Positions 18,001-26,089 of a DNA stretch of 64,000 nt are shown one piece after another. The stretch lies in assembly GCA_963728145.1 (NCBI GenBank), contig CAVSJA010000007.1, positions 806,001 through 870,000 on the forward strand, in the 5' to 3' direction. Numbering within the stretch: position 1 is the first letter of the stretch; every line of letters starts with the position of its first letter. The notes under the pieces were generated by a model, which was given only the letters and a program-made list of their open reading frames with translations, had not been told where the DNA came from and searched no databases. Position numbers and translations under genes: made by a program. Origin of the DNA: CAVSJA01 sp963728145. Lineage in GTDB: Bacteria; Bacteroidota; Bacteroidia; Chitinophagales; Chitinophagaceae.

Positions 18001-18738
18001 ATGAAACTAGACATACTCGCAATAGGCGTTCATCCAGATGATGTGGAGTTGGGCTGCTCAGGAACGATAATAAACGAAATTAAAAAAGGCAAAAAAGTCG
18101 CTGTTCTTGATTTAACGCAAGGCGAATTAAGTACCAGGGGAACAGTTGAAACCCGGTACAAAGAGTCAGCGGAAGCGGCAAAGATGATGGGTGTCTCGTT
18201 TCGAGAAAACCTGAAAATGCGTGATGGATTTTTCAGAAATGATGAGGAACATCAGATGAAACTAATAACTGTTCTTCGTAAGTATCAACCAGAGATCGTT
18301 TTGTCTAATATCCTCGATGATCGTCATCCCGATCACGGCAGGGCAGGTCATCTTATCGCGGATAGTTGTTATCTGTCGGGCCTTGTAAAAATTGAAACAA
18401 AGGATGAGAATGGGAAACTGCAGCAGCGCTGGAGGCCAAAGCAGGTATTACACTATATGCAGGATTGGTATCATGAACCTGATCTGCTCGTTGATATATC
18501 CGATTCATTCGAACAAAGAATGAAAGCTATTGAAGCTTACAACACTCAATTTTATAATAGTAAATCTGGAGATGAAGGTCCACAAACCTATATCTCCACT
18601 CCTGACTTTCTCGACAGTGTTATAGCTCGTGCCCGAATGTTGGGCAAACGAGTAGGAGTCAAATACGCAGAAGGTTTCATCACCGAAAAGAAGATTGGCA
18701 TTCGCGATTTGGATGCGCTGATTCTTGTGGAAACCTGA
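18001..18738 (+). CDS. bshB1: bacillithiol biosynthesis deacetylase BshB1
   Basis: 245 residues from ATG 18001 (MKLDILAIGVHPDDVELGCS); ATG 17995 adds only two residues. This is a PIG-L/LmbE-type zinc deacetylase with AIGVHPDDVELGCSGTI providing His and the Asp pair of the metal site. RHPDHGRAGHLIADSCYLSG provides the third zinc ligand, and LDLTQGELSTRGTVETRYKE is characteristic of BshB1. The enzyme removes the acetyl group from GlcNAc-malate to give GlcN-malate in bacillithiol synthesis, the thiol of many Bacteroidota and Firmicutes. bshA and bshC are not in the window. Confidence 0.9.
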   Translation: MKLDILAIGVHPDDVELGCSGTIINEIKKGKKVAVLDLTQGELSTRGTVETRYKESAEAAKMMGVSFRENLKMRDGFFRNDEEHQMKLITVLRKYQPEIVLSNILDDRHPDHGRAGHLIADSCYLSGLVKIETKDENGKLQQRWRPKQVLHYMQDWYHEPDLLVDISDSFEQRMKAIEAYNTQFYNSKSGDEGPQTYISTPDFLDSVIARARMLGKRVGVKYAEGFITEKKIGIRDLDALILVET

Positions 18739-18953
18739 AACTCTTCCGCCTCATAAAAACTAACAGGAAGTAGTATTGCCAGGTTAATAATTCACATATT
18801 CAAAATATTTGTTGATAATCAGGTCTTCAACTCCACAATTCTATTCAGTTTTCTTTTAATTGTGCAAATTTTAAGTCGAATCCTGCGTTATTCTGATGGA
18901 GATGGGGTAGCTTTGCAGCTTCTTAATAGTCAAGTAATTCAATAAATAGCATA

Positions 18954-20018
18954 ATGTCAATTCCCAAATTTTCCAATATCCCCAATACCTTTCATTCCGA
19001 ACTAAAGAAACGTATCAGCAATTATTTTGAAGAAGTTGGAAAATCATCCACCGGCAACTATAAGCTTTTTGTTAAGGCGGTTATTCTGATGGTTGTCTTT
19101 GTTTTCTTATACATCCACCTTGTTTTTTTCACTCCAAATCTTTTCTTCCAGATTTTTGAAAGCGTCCTCCTTGGTGCTGTTGTAGCGGCGATTGGATTCA
19201 ATGTGATGCATGACGGAGCACATGGAAGTTTCAGCAAGTACAAATGGGTGAATAAGCTCGCGGCCTTTTCATTGAATGTACTTGGAGGGAACAGCTTTAT
19301 GTGGAATATGAAGCATAATATCATCCATCATTCCTATACGAATGTGGCTGGAGTGGATGATGATATCGATATTCAACCCTGGATGCGGATGAGCACAACA
19401 CAGAAGAAATATAAAATGCATAAATACCAGCATATATATTTCTGGGTTTTGTATTCAATGTTGTATTTCTTTTGGGTATTCATTCTTGACTACACCAAGT
19501 ATTTCAGAGGCAAGATTGGTAACATGCCATTGAAGAAAATGAAGCTTAGCGATCATTTGGTTTTCTGGTCATTCAAAGCATTTAATTTATTCCTCTTCAT
19601 GGGCCTTCCGATCTATATGGTGGGATTTTCATCCTGGTTGATCAGTTTCCTGATCTTCACCCTGGTTGCCGGATTTGTGTTGAGTATCGTATTCCAGCTC
19701 GCACACACTGTTGAGCATACCGAATTCCCTGTTGCCGATGTTGATACCGGTAAGATTGAAAATGAATGGGCGATTCACCAGGTCAAAACCACGGCAAATT
19801 TTGCTACAAATAATAAATGGGTAAGTTGGTTTGTTGGTGGGTTGAATTTCCAGATTGAACACCATCTCTTTCCAAAGATCTCACATATACATTATCCTGC
19901 GATCAGTAAGATCATTAAGCAAACCTGTTCCGAATTCGGAGTGACTTATGTCGAATACCCAAGGGTTCGATACGCAGTAGCTTCGCATGTCGCATTCTTA
20001 AGACAAATGGGGAGATAG
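18954..20018 (+). CDS. membrane fatty acid desaturase (acyl-CoA/acyl-lipid type)
   Basis: 354 residues with four or more membrane helices and the three histidine boxes that bind the di-iron centre: HDGAH at 86-90, HNIIHH at 121-126 and QIEHH at 300-304. The QxxHH third box is typical of front-end or linoleoyl-type desaturases, but there is no fused cytochrome b5 domain. The enzyme would introduce a double bond into membrane fatty acids, needing oxygen and an electron donor not encoded nearby. A possible -7 box TAGCTTTG lies at 18908-18915, about 40 bp before the ATG, but without a convincing -33 TTG. The stop codon is followed at once by CAATAAT words. Confidence 0.9.
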   Translation: MSIPKFSNIPNTFHSELKKRISNYFEEVGKSSTGNYKLFVKAVILMVVFVFLYIHLVFFTPNLFFQIFESVLLGAVVAAIGFNVMHDGAHGSFSKYKWVNKLAAFSLNVLGGNSFMWNMKHNIIHHSYTNVAGVDDDIDIQPWMRMSTTQKKYKMHKYQHIYFWVLYSMLYFFWVFILDYTKYFRGKIGNMPLKKMKLSDHLVFWSFKAFNLFLFMGLPIYMVGFSSWLISFLIFTLVAGFVLSIVFQLAHTVEHTEFPVADVDTGKIENEWAIHQVKTTANFATNNKWVSWFVGGLNFQIEHHLFPKISHIHYPAISKIIKQTCSEFGVTYVEYPRVRYAVASHVAFLRQMGR

Positions 20019-20127
20019 CAATAGACAATAATCAATAATTTTTTGATGTGGAGCGAGCTCATTAATTGTGAGCAGGCCCATACCGAAAGAATTATTAATT
20101 ATTAATTATTGATTCCGGCTCCCGACT
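20019..20127. repeat. inverted repeat with CAATAAT-type words
   Basis: CAATAGACAATAATCAATAA directly after the desaturase stop is mirrored by TTATTAATTATTAATTATTG at about 20090-20112. The array ends with GGCTCCCGACTCCCGACT, a 7-nt CCCGACT word. It lies between two convergent genes and could terminate transcription both ways. Confidence 0.7.
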
Positions 20128-20132
20128 CCCGA

Positions 20133-21113
20133 CTATGCAGTAACAGCTTCACGATTGTATCTGTTTTTATACTCGATTGGTGAAAGGCCGGTAATTTTTT
20201 TAAAAATGGTCCTGAAAGCTTTTGTATCTGAATAGCCCACATCGTACATTACTTCATTCACATTCTTTCTTCCTGATTCTAAAAGTTTCTTTGCAGCTTC
20301 AACTTTTACCCGCTGGATATATTCTACCGGAGTGTTGTTAGTCGCTTTTTTAAATCTGCGTTCAAAATGCCTTCGACCTATTGCGAATTTGAGTGCTAGT
20401 TCCTCCACAGAAATTTTTTCGGAAACACTGTTTTCAATAAATGCCTGCGCTTCTTTTATGGGCTCGTCGCTATGCTTTTTCTGGCCATTGAACATAATAA
20501 ATGGGGACTGACTTTTCCTGTCTATTTCAATTGCAAAGAATTTTGAAGCACGAATCGCCATTTCGCGGCTACTGTATTTTTCAATCAGGTAGAGTAAGAG
20601 ATTCCAGTAAGAGCTTGCGCCGCCACTGGAATAAAGACCGTCCTCTTCCGTGATGATCTTATCGTCAACCAGCGTTACTTCAGGAAACATCTCCCTGAAT
20701 TCATTTGCATATATCCAATGAGTAGAACATTTTTTTCCATTCAACAAGCTTGTTGAGGCAAGCATAAATGCCCCAATACAAAGGCTGGCTACCTCCGCAC
20801 CATTATTATATTGCTCCGTGATCCATGGTAAAAATTCCTTGTTTTGTTGAAGCGCTGTTTTAAGATCTCCAGATAATGCAGGAACAATCACCAGGTCCGT
20901 CTTTTTCAAATTTTTTATTTGGAGATCGGTATTCACAACAAAGGTTCCGCGGTTCAATGAAACTTCCTTCGTTAGTCCAACTAACTGGACCTTAAACAAA
21001 GAAGTATTTCCTTCTGCTTCCCAGAAATTATTTACGGCGGTAAACATATAGAGTGGATCGAAAATGCTTGCGGGCACCGCCTCGCCTGGAACAAGGATTG
21101 AAATATGTTTCAT
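20133..21113 (-). CDS. GlxA-type transcriptional regulator: DJ-1/PfpI domain plus AraC helix-turn-helix
   Basis: 326 residues. Residues 1-200 form a DJ-1/PfpI (class I amidotransferase-like) fold (SILVPGEAVPASIFDPLYMF ... LVIVPALSGD ... VASLCIGAFMLASTSLLNGK ... THW). Residues from about 225 are a two-HTH AraC/XylS DNA-binding domain (SVEELALKFAIGRRHFERRF ... YDVGYSDTKAFRTIFKKITG ... PIEYKNRYN). The DJ-1-like part has Cys in SLCIGAF but is assumed to be a ligand sensor. It is divergent from the DoxX-like/reductase pair, with a direct repeat between them. Control of that pair is the simplest reading. Confidence 0.88.
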   Translation of the reverse strand: MKHISILVPGEAVPASIFDPLYMFTAVNNFWEAEGNTSLFKVQLVGLTKEVSLNRGTFVVNTDLQIKNLKKTDLVIVPALSGDLKTALQQNKEFLPWITEQYNNGAEVASLCIGAFMLASTSLLNGKKCSTHWIYANEFREMFPEVTLVDDKIITEEDGLYSSGGASSYWNLLLYLIEKYSSREMAIRASKFFAIEIDRKSQSPFIMFNGQKKHSDEPIKEAQAFIENSVSEKISVEELALKFAIGRRHFERRFKKATNNTPVEYIQRVKVEAAKKLLESGRKNVNEVMYDVGYSDTKAFRTIFKKITGLSPIEYKNRYNREAVTA

Positions 21114-21298
21114 CCGTTTGTTTTTAAAATGGATAAAGCTTTATTCAGGTTTAATGGGAATTCAATTTACACTAAATCCTTTCTTCCTGCACAGCCTCCA
21201 GTGGAAATATTCACGTTAATTAATGTTTAACAGGCATTTAAGCAAGATAACCAAACTCATTTTGCTTCGTTTTAACGTGATTTTTCTCAACTGATTCA

Positions 21299-21329
21299 TT
21301 TGTCGCAATTACCCCTGATTTTGTCGCAA
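21299..21329. promoter_or_regulatory. direct repeat TTTGTCGCAA, candidate AraC-family operator
   Basis: TTTGTCGCAA occurs at 21299-21308 and again at 21320-21329, exactly 21 bp (two helical turns) apart on the same face. This is the layout expected for the two HTH motifs of AraC proteins. A -7-like TAGTTTTG lies downstream at 21360-21367 before the doxX-like gene, with no good -33 box, as expected for an activated promoter. The region 21114-21414 shows nothing else. Confidence 0.55.
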
Positions 21330-21414
21330 CCACACAGGAATAAATGAAATGATCGGAATTAGTTTTGTTTCAACAAAAGGATTAAAAACTATTAACCGTT
21401 AAAACTTATCAAAA

Positions 21415-21900
21415 ATGAAAAAGACAAAGATTTTGTATTGGGTGTTCACCGGTTTGTTTTCTTTTATGATGCTTGGTTCCGCAATTCCCGATATCCTCTC
21501 TTTACCGGTAGCCGTTGAAGGTTTCAGGCAATTGGGCTTACCTGCATATTTGCTTCCATTCTTAGGAATTGCAAAAACATTGGGCGTAATTGCGATTCTG
21601 GTTCCAGGCTTCGCACGCCTCAAGGAATGGGCATATGCGGGTTTGTTCTTTGATCTTATCGGCGCAACCTATTTGATCATCGCTTCTGGTCAACCAGCTG
21701 GTTCCTGGGCGTTCATGATTTTGCCAATCGCTTTTTTTGCCGCTTCATATTATTTCTATCACAGGAGATTAAGGTTGTCTATGAAGGTTGACAAGGTTGA
21801 CAGGGTTGACAGGGTTGACAGGGTTTATAAGGTTGATAAGGTTGACATGGTTAACAAGGTTAACATGGTTGGGACTGTTGATCTGTCTACAAGAAAATGA
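21415..21900 (+). CDS. DoxX-like membrane protein with a repeat-derived C-terminal tail
   Basis: 161 residues. Residues 1-122 are a DoxX-like four-helix membrane protein: TM1 YWVFTGLFSFMMLGSAIPDI, then VAVEGFRQLGLPAYLLPFLG, GVIAILVPGFARLKEWAYAG, FFDLIGATYLIIASG and FMILPIAFFAASYYFYHRRL. The last ~37 residues (KVDKVDRVDRVDRVYKVDKV onward) are translated from an array of 9-nt GGTTGACAR words. Because nine is a multiple of three, the array stays open as a Val-Asp-Lys/Arg repeat. This tail is almost certainly an acquired extension. It is transcribed with the reductase gene, which starts 6 bp after the stop, and probably controlled by the divergent AraC regulator. Confidence 0.85.
   Translation: MKKTKILYWVFTGLFSFMMLGSAIPDILSLPVAVEGFRQLGLPAYLLPFLGIAKTLGVIAILVPGFARLKEWAYAGLFFDLIGATYLIIASGQPAGSWAFMILPIAFFAASYYFYHRRLRLSMKVDKVDRVDRVDRVYKVDKVDMVNKVNMVGTVDLSTRK
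21783..21873. repeat. GGTTGACAR 9-nt word array inside a coding region
   Basis: About ten copies of the 9-nt word GGTTGACAG/GGTTGACAA, drifting to GGTTAACAT/GGTTGACAT toward the end. The same word builds the inverted array at 28256-28430, 6.4 kb away. Confidence 0.88.
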
Positions 21901-21906
21901 ACACTG

Positions 21907-22551
21907 ATGCGAAGAATAATAGTATCCATGAATATTACCCTGGACGGCTTTATGGCGGGACCGAACTGTGAGCTCGATTGGCATTTTAATTTTTGGAATG
22001 AAGAGATGGCCGAGTTTGCATGTGACCAATTGAAAATGGCAGACGTGATCTTACTCGGCAGGATCACTTATAATGCAATGGCAAAATACTGGGGGTCGGT
22101 AAGCATAGACTCATCCTATCCAAGGGTTGATATTGCATTTGCGGACATGATGAACAGTTATCATAAAATTGTCTTTTCAAGAACATTGGGGAAACCCGAA
22201 TGGAATAATTCAAGATTAATCAACGACGATATAAATAATGAAGTAAGGAAACTAAAAAAAGATTCCGGCAGAGATATGATTATTTATGGAAGCGGTACAA
22301 TTGTAAATGCACTTACCAGGGCGGGTTTAATTGATGATTATTTATTCTGGGTGCATCCGGTCGTGCTGGGAAAGGGTAAGACGATTTTCAAAAATTCCTC
22401 CACATGGCCTTCACTGAATTTATTCAAGACAAGAATTTTCAGCTCGGGTGTGATCGTGCTTCATTACAAAAAAGAAATAAGGGAAAAAATAAATCCGGAA
22501 TTGAGCCCTGCATTTAATTTATCAACAGCAATAGGAGCCTTGAGAAGATAG
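21907..22551 (+). CDS. dihydrofolate reductase-like protein (RibD C-terminal domain family)
   Basis: 214 residues; the first ~180 match the RibD-C/DHFR-like fold: IIVSMNITLDGFMAGPNCEL, WHFNFWNEEM, ADVILLGRITYNAM, the Rossmann-type DMIIYGSGTIVNALTRAGLI and LFWVHPVVLGKGKTIF. Such proteins bind NADPH and reduce a pterin-like or other unidentified substrate. They are not the biosynthetic FolA. About 30 extra residues follow the domain. The gene starts 6 bp after the DoxX-like stop, so they form one operon next to a GlxA-type regulator, a context often seen for stress- or drug-responsive small operons. Confidence 0.85.
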   Translation: MRRIIVSMNITLDGFMAGPNCELDWHFNFWNEEMAEFACDQLKMADVILLGRITYNAMAKYWGSVSIDSSYPRVDIAFADMMNSYHKIVFSRTLGKPEWNNSRLINDDINNEVRKLKKDSGRDMIIYGSGTIVNALTRAGLIDDYLFWVHPVVLGKGKTIFKNSSTWPSLNLFKTRIFSSGVIVLHYKKEIREKINPELSPAFNLSTAIGALRR

Positions 22552-22559
22552 AATTGACA

Positions 22560-23396
22560 TTAGCTCGACACTACATTCTTCAAGGTTCCAATATTATCGA
22601 TCGAAATAGAGATCTGGTCATCTTCCTGCAAAGTGAATTCGTTTGGAGGAACAACACCAGTTCCCGTCATCAAAAAACATCCATTTGGGAAACTACATTC
22701 CCTGAAAAGATACTCAGCGAGTTCATTCAGGTCGCGCTTTATCCGGTCTACTCTAACCTGCCCATCAAATACATTTTCACCTTTTCTTTCGATTAAAATT
22801 GTAATCAGCGTTTCGGAAGGCAATCCATCCCTTGATACATAGATACAAGGACCGACAGCAGCGCTACCGTCATAAACTTTTGCCTGCGGAAGATAAAGTG
22901 GGTTTTCACCTTCGATACTTCTTGAACTCATATCATTCCCGATGGTGTAGCCTGCTATTTTTCCCCGGTTATTCAGAAATAGCGTTAGCTCGGGTTCCGG
23001 GACATTCCATTCTGAATCTTTTCTTATCCTCACATGTTCTCCGGGATTCACCACGCGAAAGGGACTGGCCTTAAAGAATAATTCGGGTCTTTCAGCTAAG
23101 TAGACCTTATCATAAAAGGTTCCGCCACCCGCATCTTTTGATTCCTCTATTCTTGCATCACGGCTTCTTAAATAGGTAACACCAGCGGCCCAAACTTCCT
23201 GTTTGGATACAGGTGCAAGTATTTTTAATTGAACGAAATCATCTTTACTTATCCTCTTAAAAGTTGGTAATACAGATTCAATATGATCAGCCAATGGGTC
23301 AGAATTGATGAAATTATCCCAGTCCATGCCTTCTTTGAAATAATAGTCGGCATTCTTTTCGATAACTATTCCATTGAGGGTTTTGTAGATTTTCAT
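22560..23396 (-). CDS. fumarylacetoacetate hydrolase (FAH) family enzyme, possibly 2-keto-3-deoxy-pentonate dehydratase
   Basis: 278 residues. The C-terminal FAH fold contains the metal-binding acidic residues in PEPELTLFLN and the motifs GYTIGNDMSSRSIEGENPLY and YDGSAAVGPCIY. A short N-terminal domain precedes it, with WAAGVTYLRSRDARIEESKD, which I associate with 2-dehydro-3-deoxy-D-arabinonate dehydratase-like members. The family cleaves or dehydrates 2-oxo acids using a divalent metal. The exact substrate is inference. It converges on the reductase gene with an 8-bp gap and is divergent from aguB across a nested palindrome. Confidence 0.82.
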   Translation of the reverse strand: MKIYKTLNGIVIEKNADYYFKEGMDWDNFINSDPLADHIESVLPTFKRISKDDFVQLKILAPVSKQEVWAAGVTYLRSRDARIEESKDAGGGTFYDKVYLAERPELFFKASPFRVVNPGEHVRIRKDSEWNVPEPELTLFLNNRGKIAGYTIGNDMSSRSIEGENPLYLPQAKVYDGSAAVGPCIYVSRDGLPSETLITILIERKGENVFDGQVRVDRIKRDLNELAEYLFRECSFPNGCFLMTGTGVVPPNEFTLQEDDQISISIDNIGTLKNVVSS

Positions 23397-23406
23397 GTTT
23401 CTAAGT

Positions 23407-23498
23407 TACACGGAATGGTTGACAGGACAAGGTTGAAAACCCTGTGAGTTTCCACGCAATTTCAGAGTCTCTAACCAGGGTTTTCAACCTTCCGTGTA
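23407..23498. repeat. nested inverted repeat between FAH gene and aguB
   Basis: Outer arms TACACGGAA (23407-23415) and TTCCGTGTA (23490-23498) enclose inner arms AAGGTTGAAAACCCTG (23429-23444) and CAGGGTTTTCAACCTT (23476-23491). The inner word is the same as the palindrome at 365-397. It sits between divergent gene starts, so it is not an ordinary terminator. Confidence 0.82.
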
Positions 23499-23521
23499 TC
23501 TTTGCCACTCAATTTTTGCCC

Positions 23522-24400
23522 ATGTCAACACTTAAGGTTGGTTTAGTTCAAATGAGCTGCACGGCGGATAAGGCAGCGAATCTTCAAAAGGCGATGGATA
23601 AAGTGCGTGAAGCTGCAAAGAAGGGAGCCGAGGTGGTTTGCTTGCAGGAATTGTTCACTTCTCTTTATTTCTGCGATGTTGAAGACTATGAGAACTTCAA
23701 GCTGGCTGAGCCGATCCCCGGTCCTTCCTCGGAGGAATTGGGGAAACTGGCAAAGGAACTGGGTGTTGTGATCATTGCCTCCCTTTTTGAAAAAAGAACA
23801 GAAGGGATCTACCATAATACAACAGTTGTTCTCGATGCTGATGGTTCATACCTGGGGAAATACAGGAAGATGCATATTCCTGATGATCCGGCTTACTACG
23901 AAAAATTCTATTTCACTCCGGGCGATCTTGGTTATAAGGTTTTCAAAACAAAATTTGCAAACATAGGTGTGTTGATCTGTTGGGATCAATGGTATCCTGA
24001 AGCTGCACGTATCACTTCATTGATGGGAGCAGAAGTTTTATTTTATCCGACCGCTATCGGTTGGGCCACGGCGCAGGATGAGGAAACCAATACAGAACAA
24101 TACAATGCATGGCAAACCATTCAACGCAGTCATGCTGTAGCAAACGGCGTACATGTGGTTAGTGTAAACCGTGTTGGATTGGAGCAAAATGGTGCAATGA
24201 AATTCTGGGGCGGATCCTTTGTTTCCAATCCATTTGGCTCGATCTTATTCAAAGCGTCGCATGATAAGGAAGAGGTGCATGTAATCGAACTTGATCTTGC
24301 TAAAACTGATCGATACCGAACACATTGGCCTTTCTTACGGGATAGAAGGATAGATAGCTATCAGCCGATCACAAAAAGGTTTATTGACGAAGAGACCTGA
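23522..24400 (+). CDS. aguB: N-carbamoylputrescine amidase
   Basis: 292 residues from ATG 23522 (MSTLKVGLVQMSCTADKAAN); upstream in-frame codons come from the palindrome. It is a nitrilase-superfamily carbon-nitrogen hydrolase with the catalytic triad Glu43 (CLQELF), Lys116 (YRKMHIP) and Cys153 (LICWDQWYPEAAR). WDQWYPEAARI and the C-terminal HWPFLRDRRIDSYQ are typical of AguB. The enzyme converts N-carbamoylputrescine to putrescine, ammonia and CO2. aguA follows 29 bp downstream, giving the two-step agmatine to putrescine route in one operon. Confidence 0.93.
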   Translation: MSTLKVGLVQMSCTADKAANLQKAMDKVREAAKKGAEVVCLQELFTSLYFCDVEDYENFKLAEPIPGPSSEELGKLAKELGVVIIASLFEKRTEGIYHNTTVVLDADGSYLGKYRKMHIPDDPAYYEKFYFTPGDLGYKVFKTKFANIGVLICWDQWYPEAARITSLMGAEVLFYPTAIGWATAQDEETNTEQYNAWQTIQRSHAVANGVHVVSVNRVGLEQNGAMKFWGGSFVSNPFGSILFKASHDKEEVHVIELDLAKTDRYRTHWPFLRDRRIDSYQPITKRFIDEET

Positions 24401-24429
24401 AACATTCAACACTTAACATTCAATTTTCA

Positions 24430-25479
24430 TTGGAACGTAATAATACACCAAAATCGCAGGGATACTATTTCCCTGCAGAATTTGCTCCTCACGTAGCTAC
24501 CTGGCTGAGCTGGCCCCATAAGGAAGCGTCATGGCCGGGAAAGATTCATACCATTTTTCCATTTTATTCCCAGTTTGTAAAAGAACTGACGAAAGGGGAG
24601 AAGGTCAACATCAACGTGAATGATGAGGCAATGAAATCTTTCGCGATGATTTGTCTTAAAGAAGCAGGGGTTGATCTTTCAAAAGTTGAATTCTTTTTTC
24701 ATCCAACCAATGATGCCTGGTGCCGTGATCATGGGCCAGCATTCTTGATAAACCCTGCAGTAAAGCAAAAAAAAGTCATTGTAGATTGGGATTATAATGC
24801 CTGGGGTGGAAAATATCCTCCTCATGATTTGGATGATGTGGTTCCTACTCTTATCGCAAAGCATTACAATATTCCGGTTTTTCATCCCGGGATTATTATG
24901 GAAGGGGGCTCCGTTGAATTTAATGGCAAGGGAACATTAATGACTTCAACTGCCTGTCTCCTGAATCCAAACCGCAATCCTCAACTTAACAAGGACCAAA
25001 TTGAATACTACCTGACCAATTATTATGGAGTAGAGCAGATCCTATGGATCGATGAAGGAATTGTGGGCGATGATACCGACGGGCATATCGATGACACGGT
25101 TCGTTTCGTAAATGAAGACACCGTGATTGCTGTTGTGGAAGAAAATAAGAATGACGATAATTATGAATTGCTCCAGCGAAATCTTGCTCAGCTAAAGCAG
25201 ATGCGTTTGATAAATGGAAAGCAATTGAATATTATTGAATTGCCCATGCCGGATGAATTGTTCTATGAAGATCAGCGACTGCCCTGTTCCTACGCAAATT
25301 TCTATATCGCCAATAAATCAGTCATTGTTCCTGTATTTAATTCTAAGAAAGATGACAAAGCGCTCCAAATTATCAAAGATTCTTTTCCCGACCGTGAAGT
25401 AATTGGCATCGATTCAACCGAAATTATTTGGGGGCTGGGAAGCTTTCATTGTTTAAGTCAGCAGGAACCTCTTGTGTAG
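24430..25479 (+). CDS. aguA: agmatine deiminase (peptidyl-arginine deiminase family)
   Basis: 349 residues. There is no ATG near the 5' end, so TTG 24430 is taken as the start, 29 bp after aguB. The fold is the guanidine-modifying enzyme family: FAPHVATWLSWPHKEASWPG near residue 15, NDAWCRDHGP near 96, MEGGSVEFNGKGT near 157, DDTDGHIDD with the catalytic His and Asp near 215, and the nucleophile Cys341 in GLGSFHCLSQQEP. It hydrolyses agmatine to N-carbamoylputrescine, the substrate of AguB. No arginine decarboxylase is in the window. The stop codon is followed immediately by ATGAG words and the inverted-repeat element at 25529. Confidence 0.94.
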   Translation: MERNNTPKSQGYYFPAEFAPHVATWLSWPHKEASWPGKIHTIFPFYSQFVKELTKGEKVNINVNDEAMKSFAMICLKEAGVDLSKVEFFFHPTNDAWCRDHGPAFLINPAVKQKKVIVDWDYNAWGGKYPPHDLDDVVPTLIAKHYNIPVFHPGIIMEGGSVEFNGKGTLMTSTACLLNPNRNPQLNKDQIEYYLTNYYGVEQILWIDEGIVGDDTDGHIDDTVRFVNEDTVIAVVEENKNDDNYELLQRNLAQLKQMRLINGKQLNIIELPMPDELFYEDQRLPCSYANFYIANKSVIVPVFNSKKDDKALQIIKDSFPDREVIGIDSTEIIWGLGSFHCLSQQEPLV

Positions 25480-25528
25480 GGCAGATGAGATGAGATGAGA
25501 TGAAGCAGGCAACTTGATACCTTTTTAA

Positions 25529-26042
25529 ATGCGAGATTTTCGACACGCCAATAATCAATAATCAATATTCAATAATCAATTCTCAAATCAATCTCAACTA
25601 TCAGCATTCAATGCTCAGCACTCATCAATCAACGCCAACAGCCAACGTTCAACAGTCAACTTCAAGGGTAAAGACTAAGTATTAATCTTCCTGTGTAGCC
25701 GCATTTATAACGTTAAATAAGTATAACTATGCGAGAGAAAGAAAACGATCTGGAGGATAAGCTTGTCAATTGTTAGTTGATCTCAGAAACGAATACGAAG
25801 AACTAATTGCAATTAGTGCAAAGAATAATATTGCTGAAACAAATAGCAGCAAAAAGGAAACAAAGCGCGACTAGTAGCGCTCCCAGCTGAATATTAATCG
25901 TTGCTTTGATTATTGACTATTGACTGTTGATCGTTAATTGATGAATGTTGAACGTTGACCAATGATAGTTGAGATTGATTTGAGAATTGAAATATTGAAT
26001 ATATTGATTATTGATTATTGGCGTGTCGAAAATCACGCATCT
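25529..26042. mobile_element. second hairpin element with a decayed four-helix-bundle gene
   Basis: Left arm about 25529-25672 and right arm about 25910-26042 are inverted copies. Both share GATTTTCGACACGCCAATAA, then CAATAAT heptamers, TTCTCAAATCAATCTCAACT and a run of CAACAGTCAA-type words. They enclose about 240 bp holding the remnant at 25729-25874. The layout is the same as at 13605-14520, though the arm sequence is different. The element fills most of the 610-bp gap between aguA and the threonine synthase 3' end. Confidence 0.65.
25729..25874 (+). pseudogene. internally deleted four-helix-bundle gene
   Basis: ATG 25729 opens MREKENDLEDKLVN, matching the start of the family (compare EREYNLNDRLVKF in the intact copy), then hits a stop at 25774. 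From 25773 another frame reads LVDLRNEYEELIAISAKNNI and AETNSSKKETKRD to a stop at 25872-25874, matching the family's C-terminus (ENDQLIAIFFTSIRTAQNN). Roughly 75 central codons, including the conserved RSG and AEAQ region, are missing. The identification rests on short matches but is strengthened by the shared context with the intact gene. Confidence 0.62.
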
Positions 26043-26089
26043 ACAAAGGTTTCAAGTTGTCTGCCGCATCTTCTTCATTTTGGGCCGCA

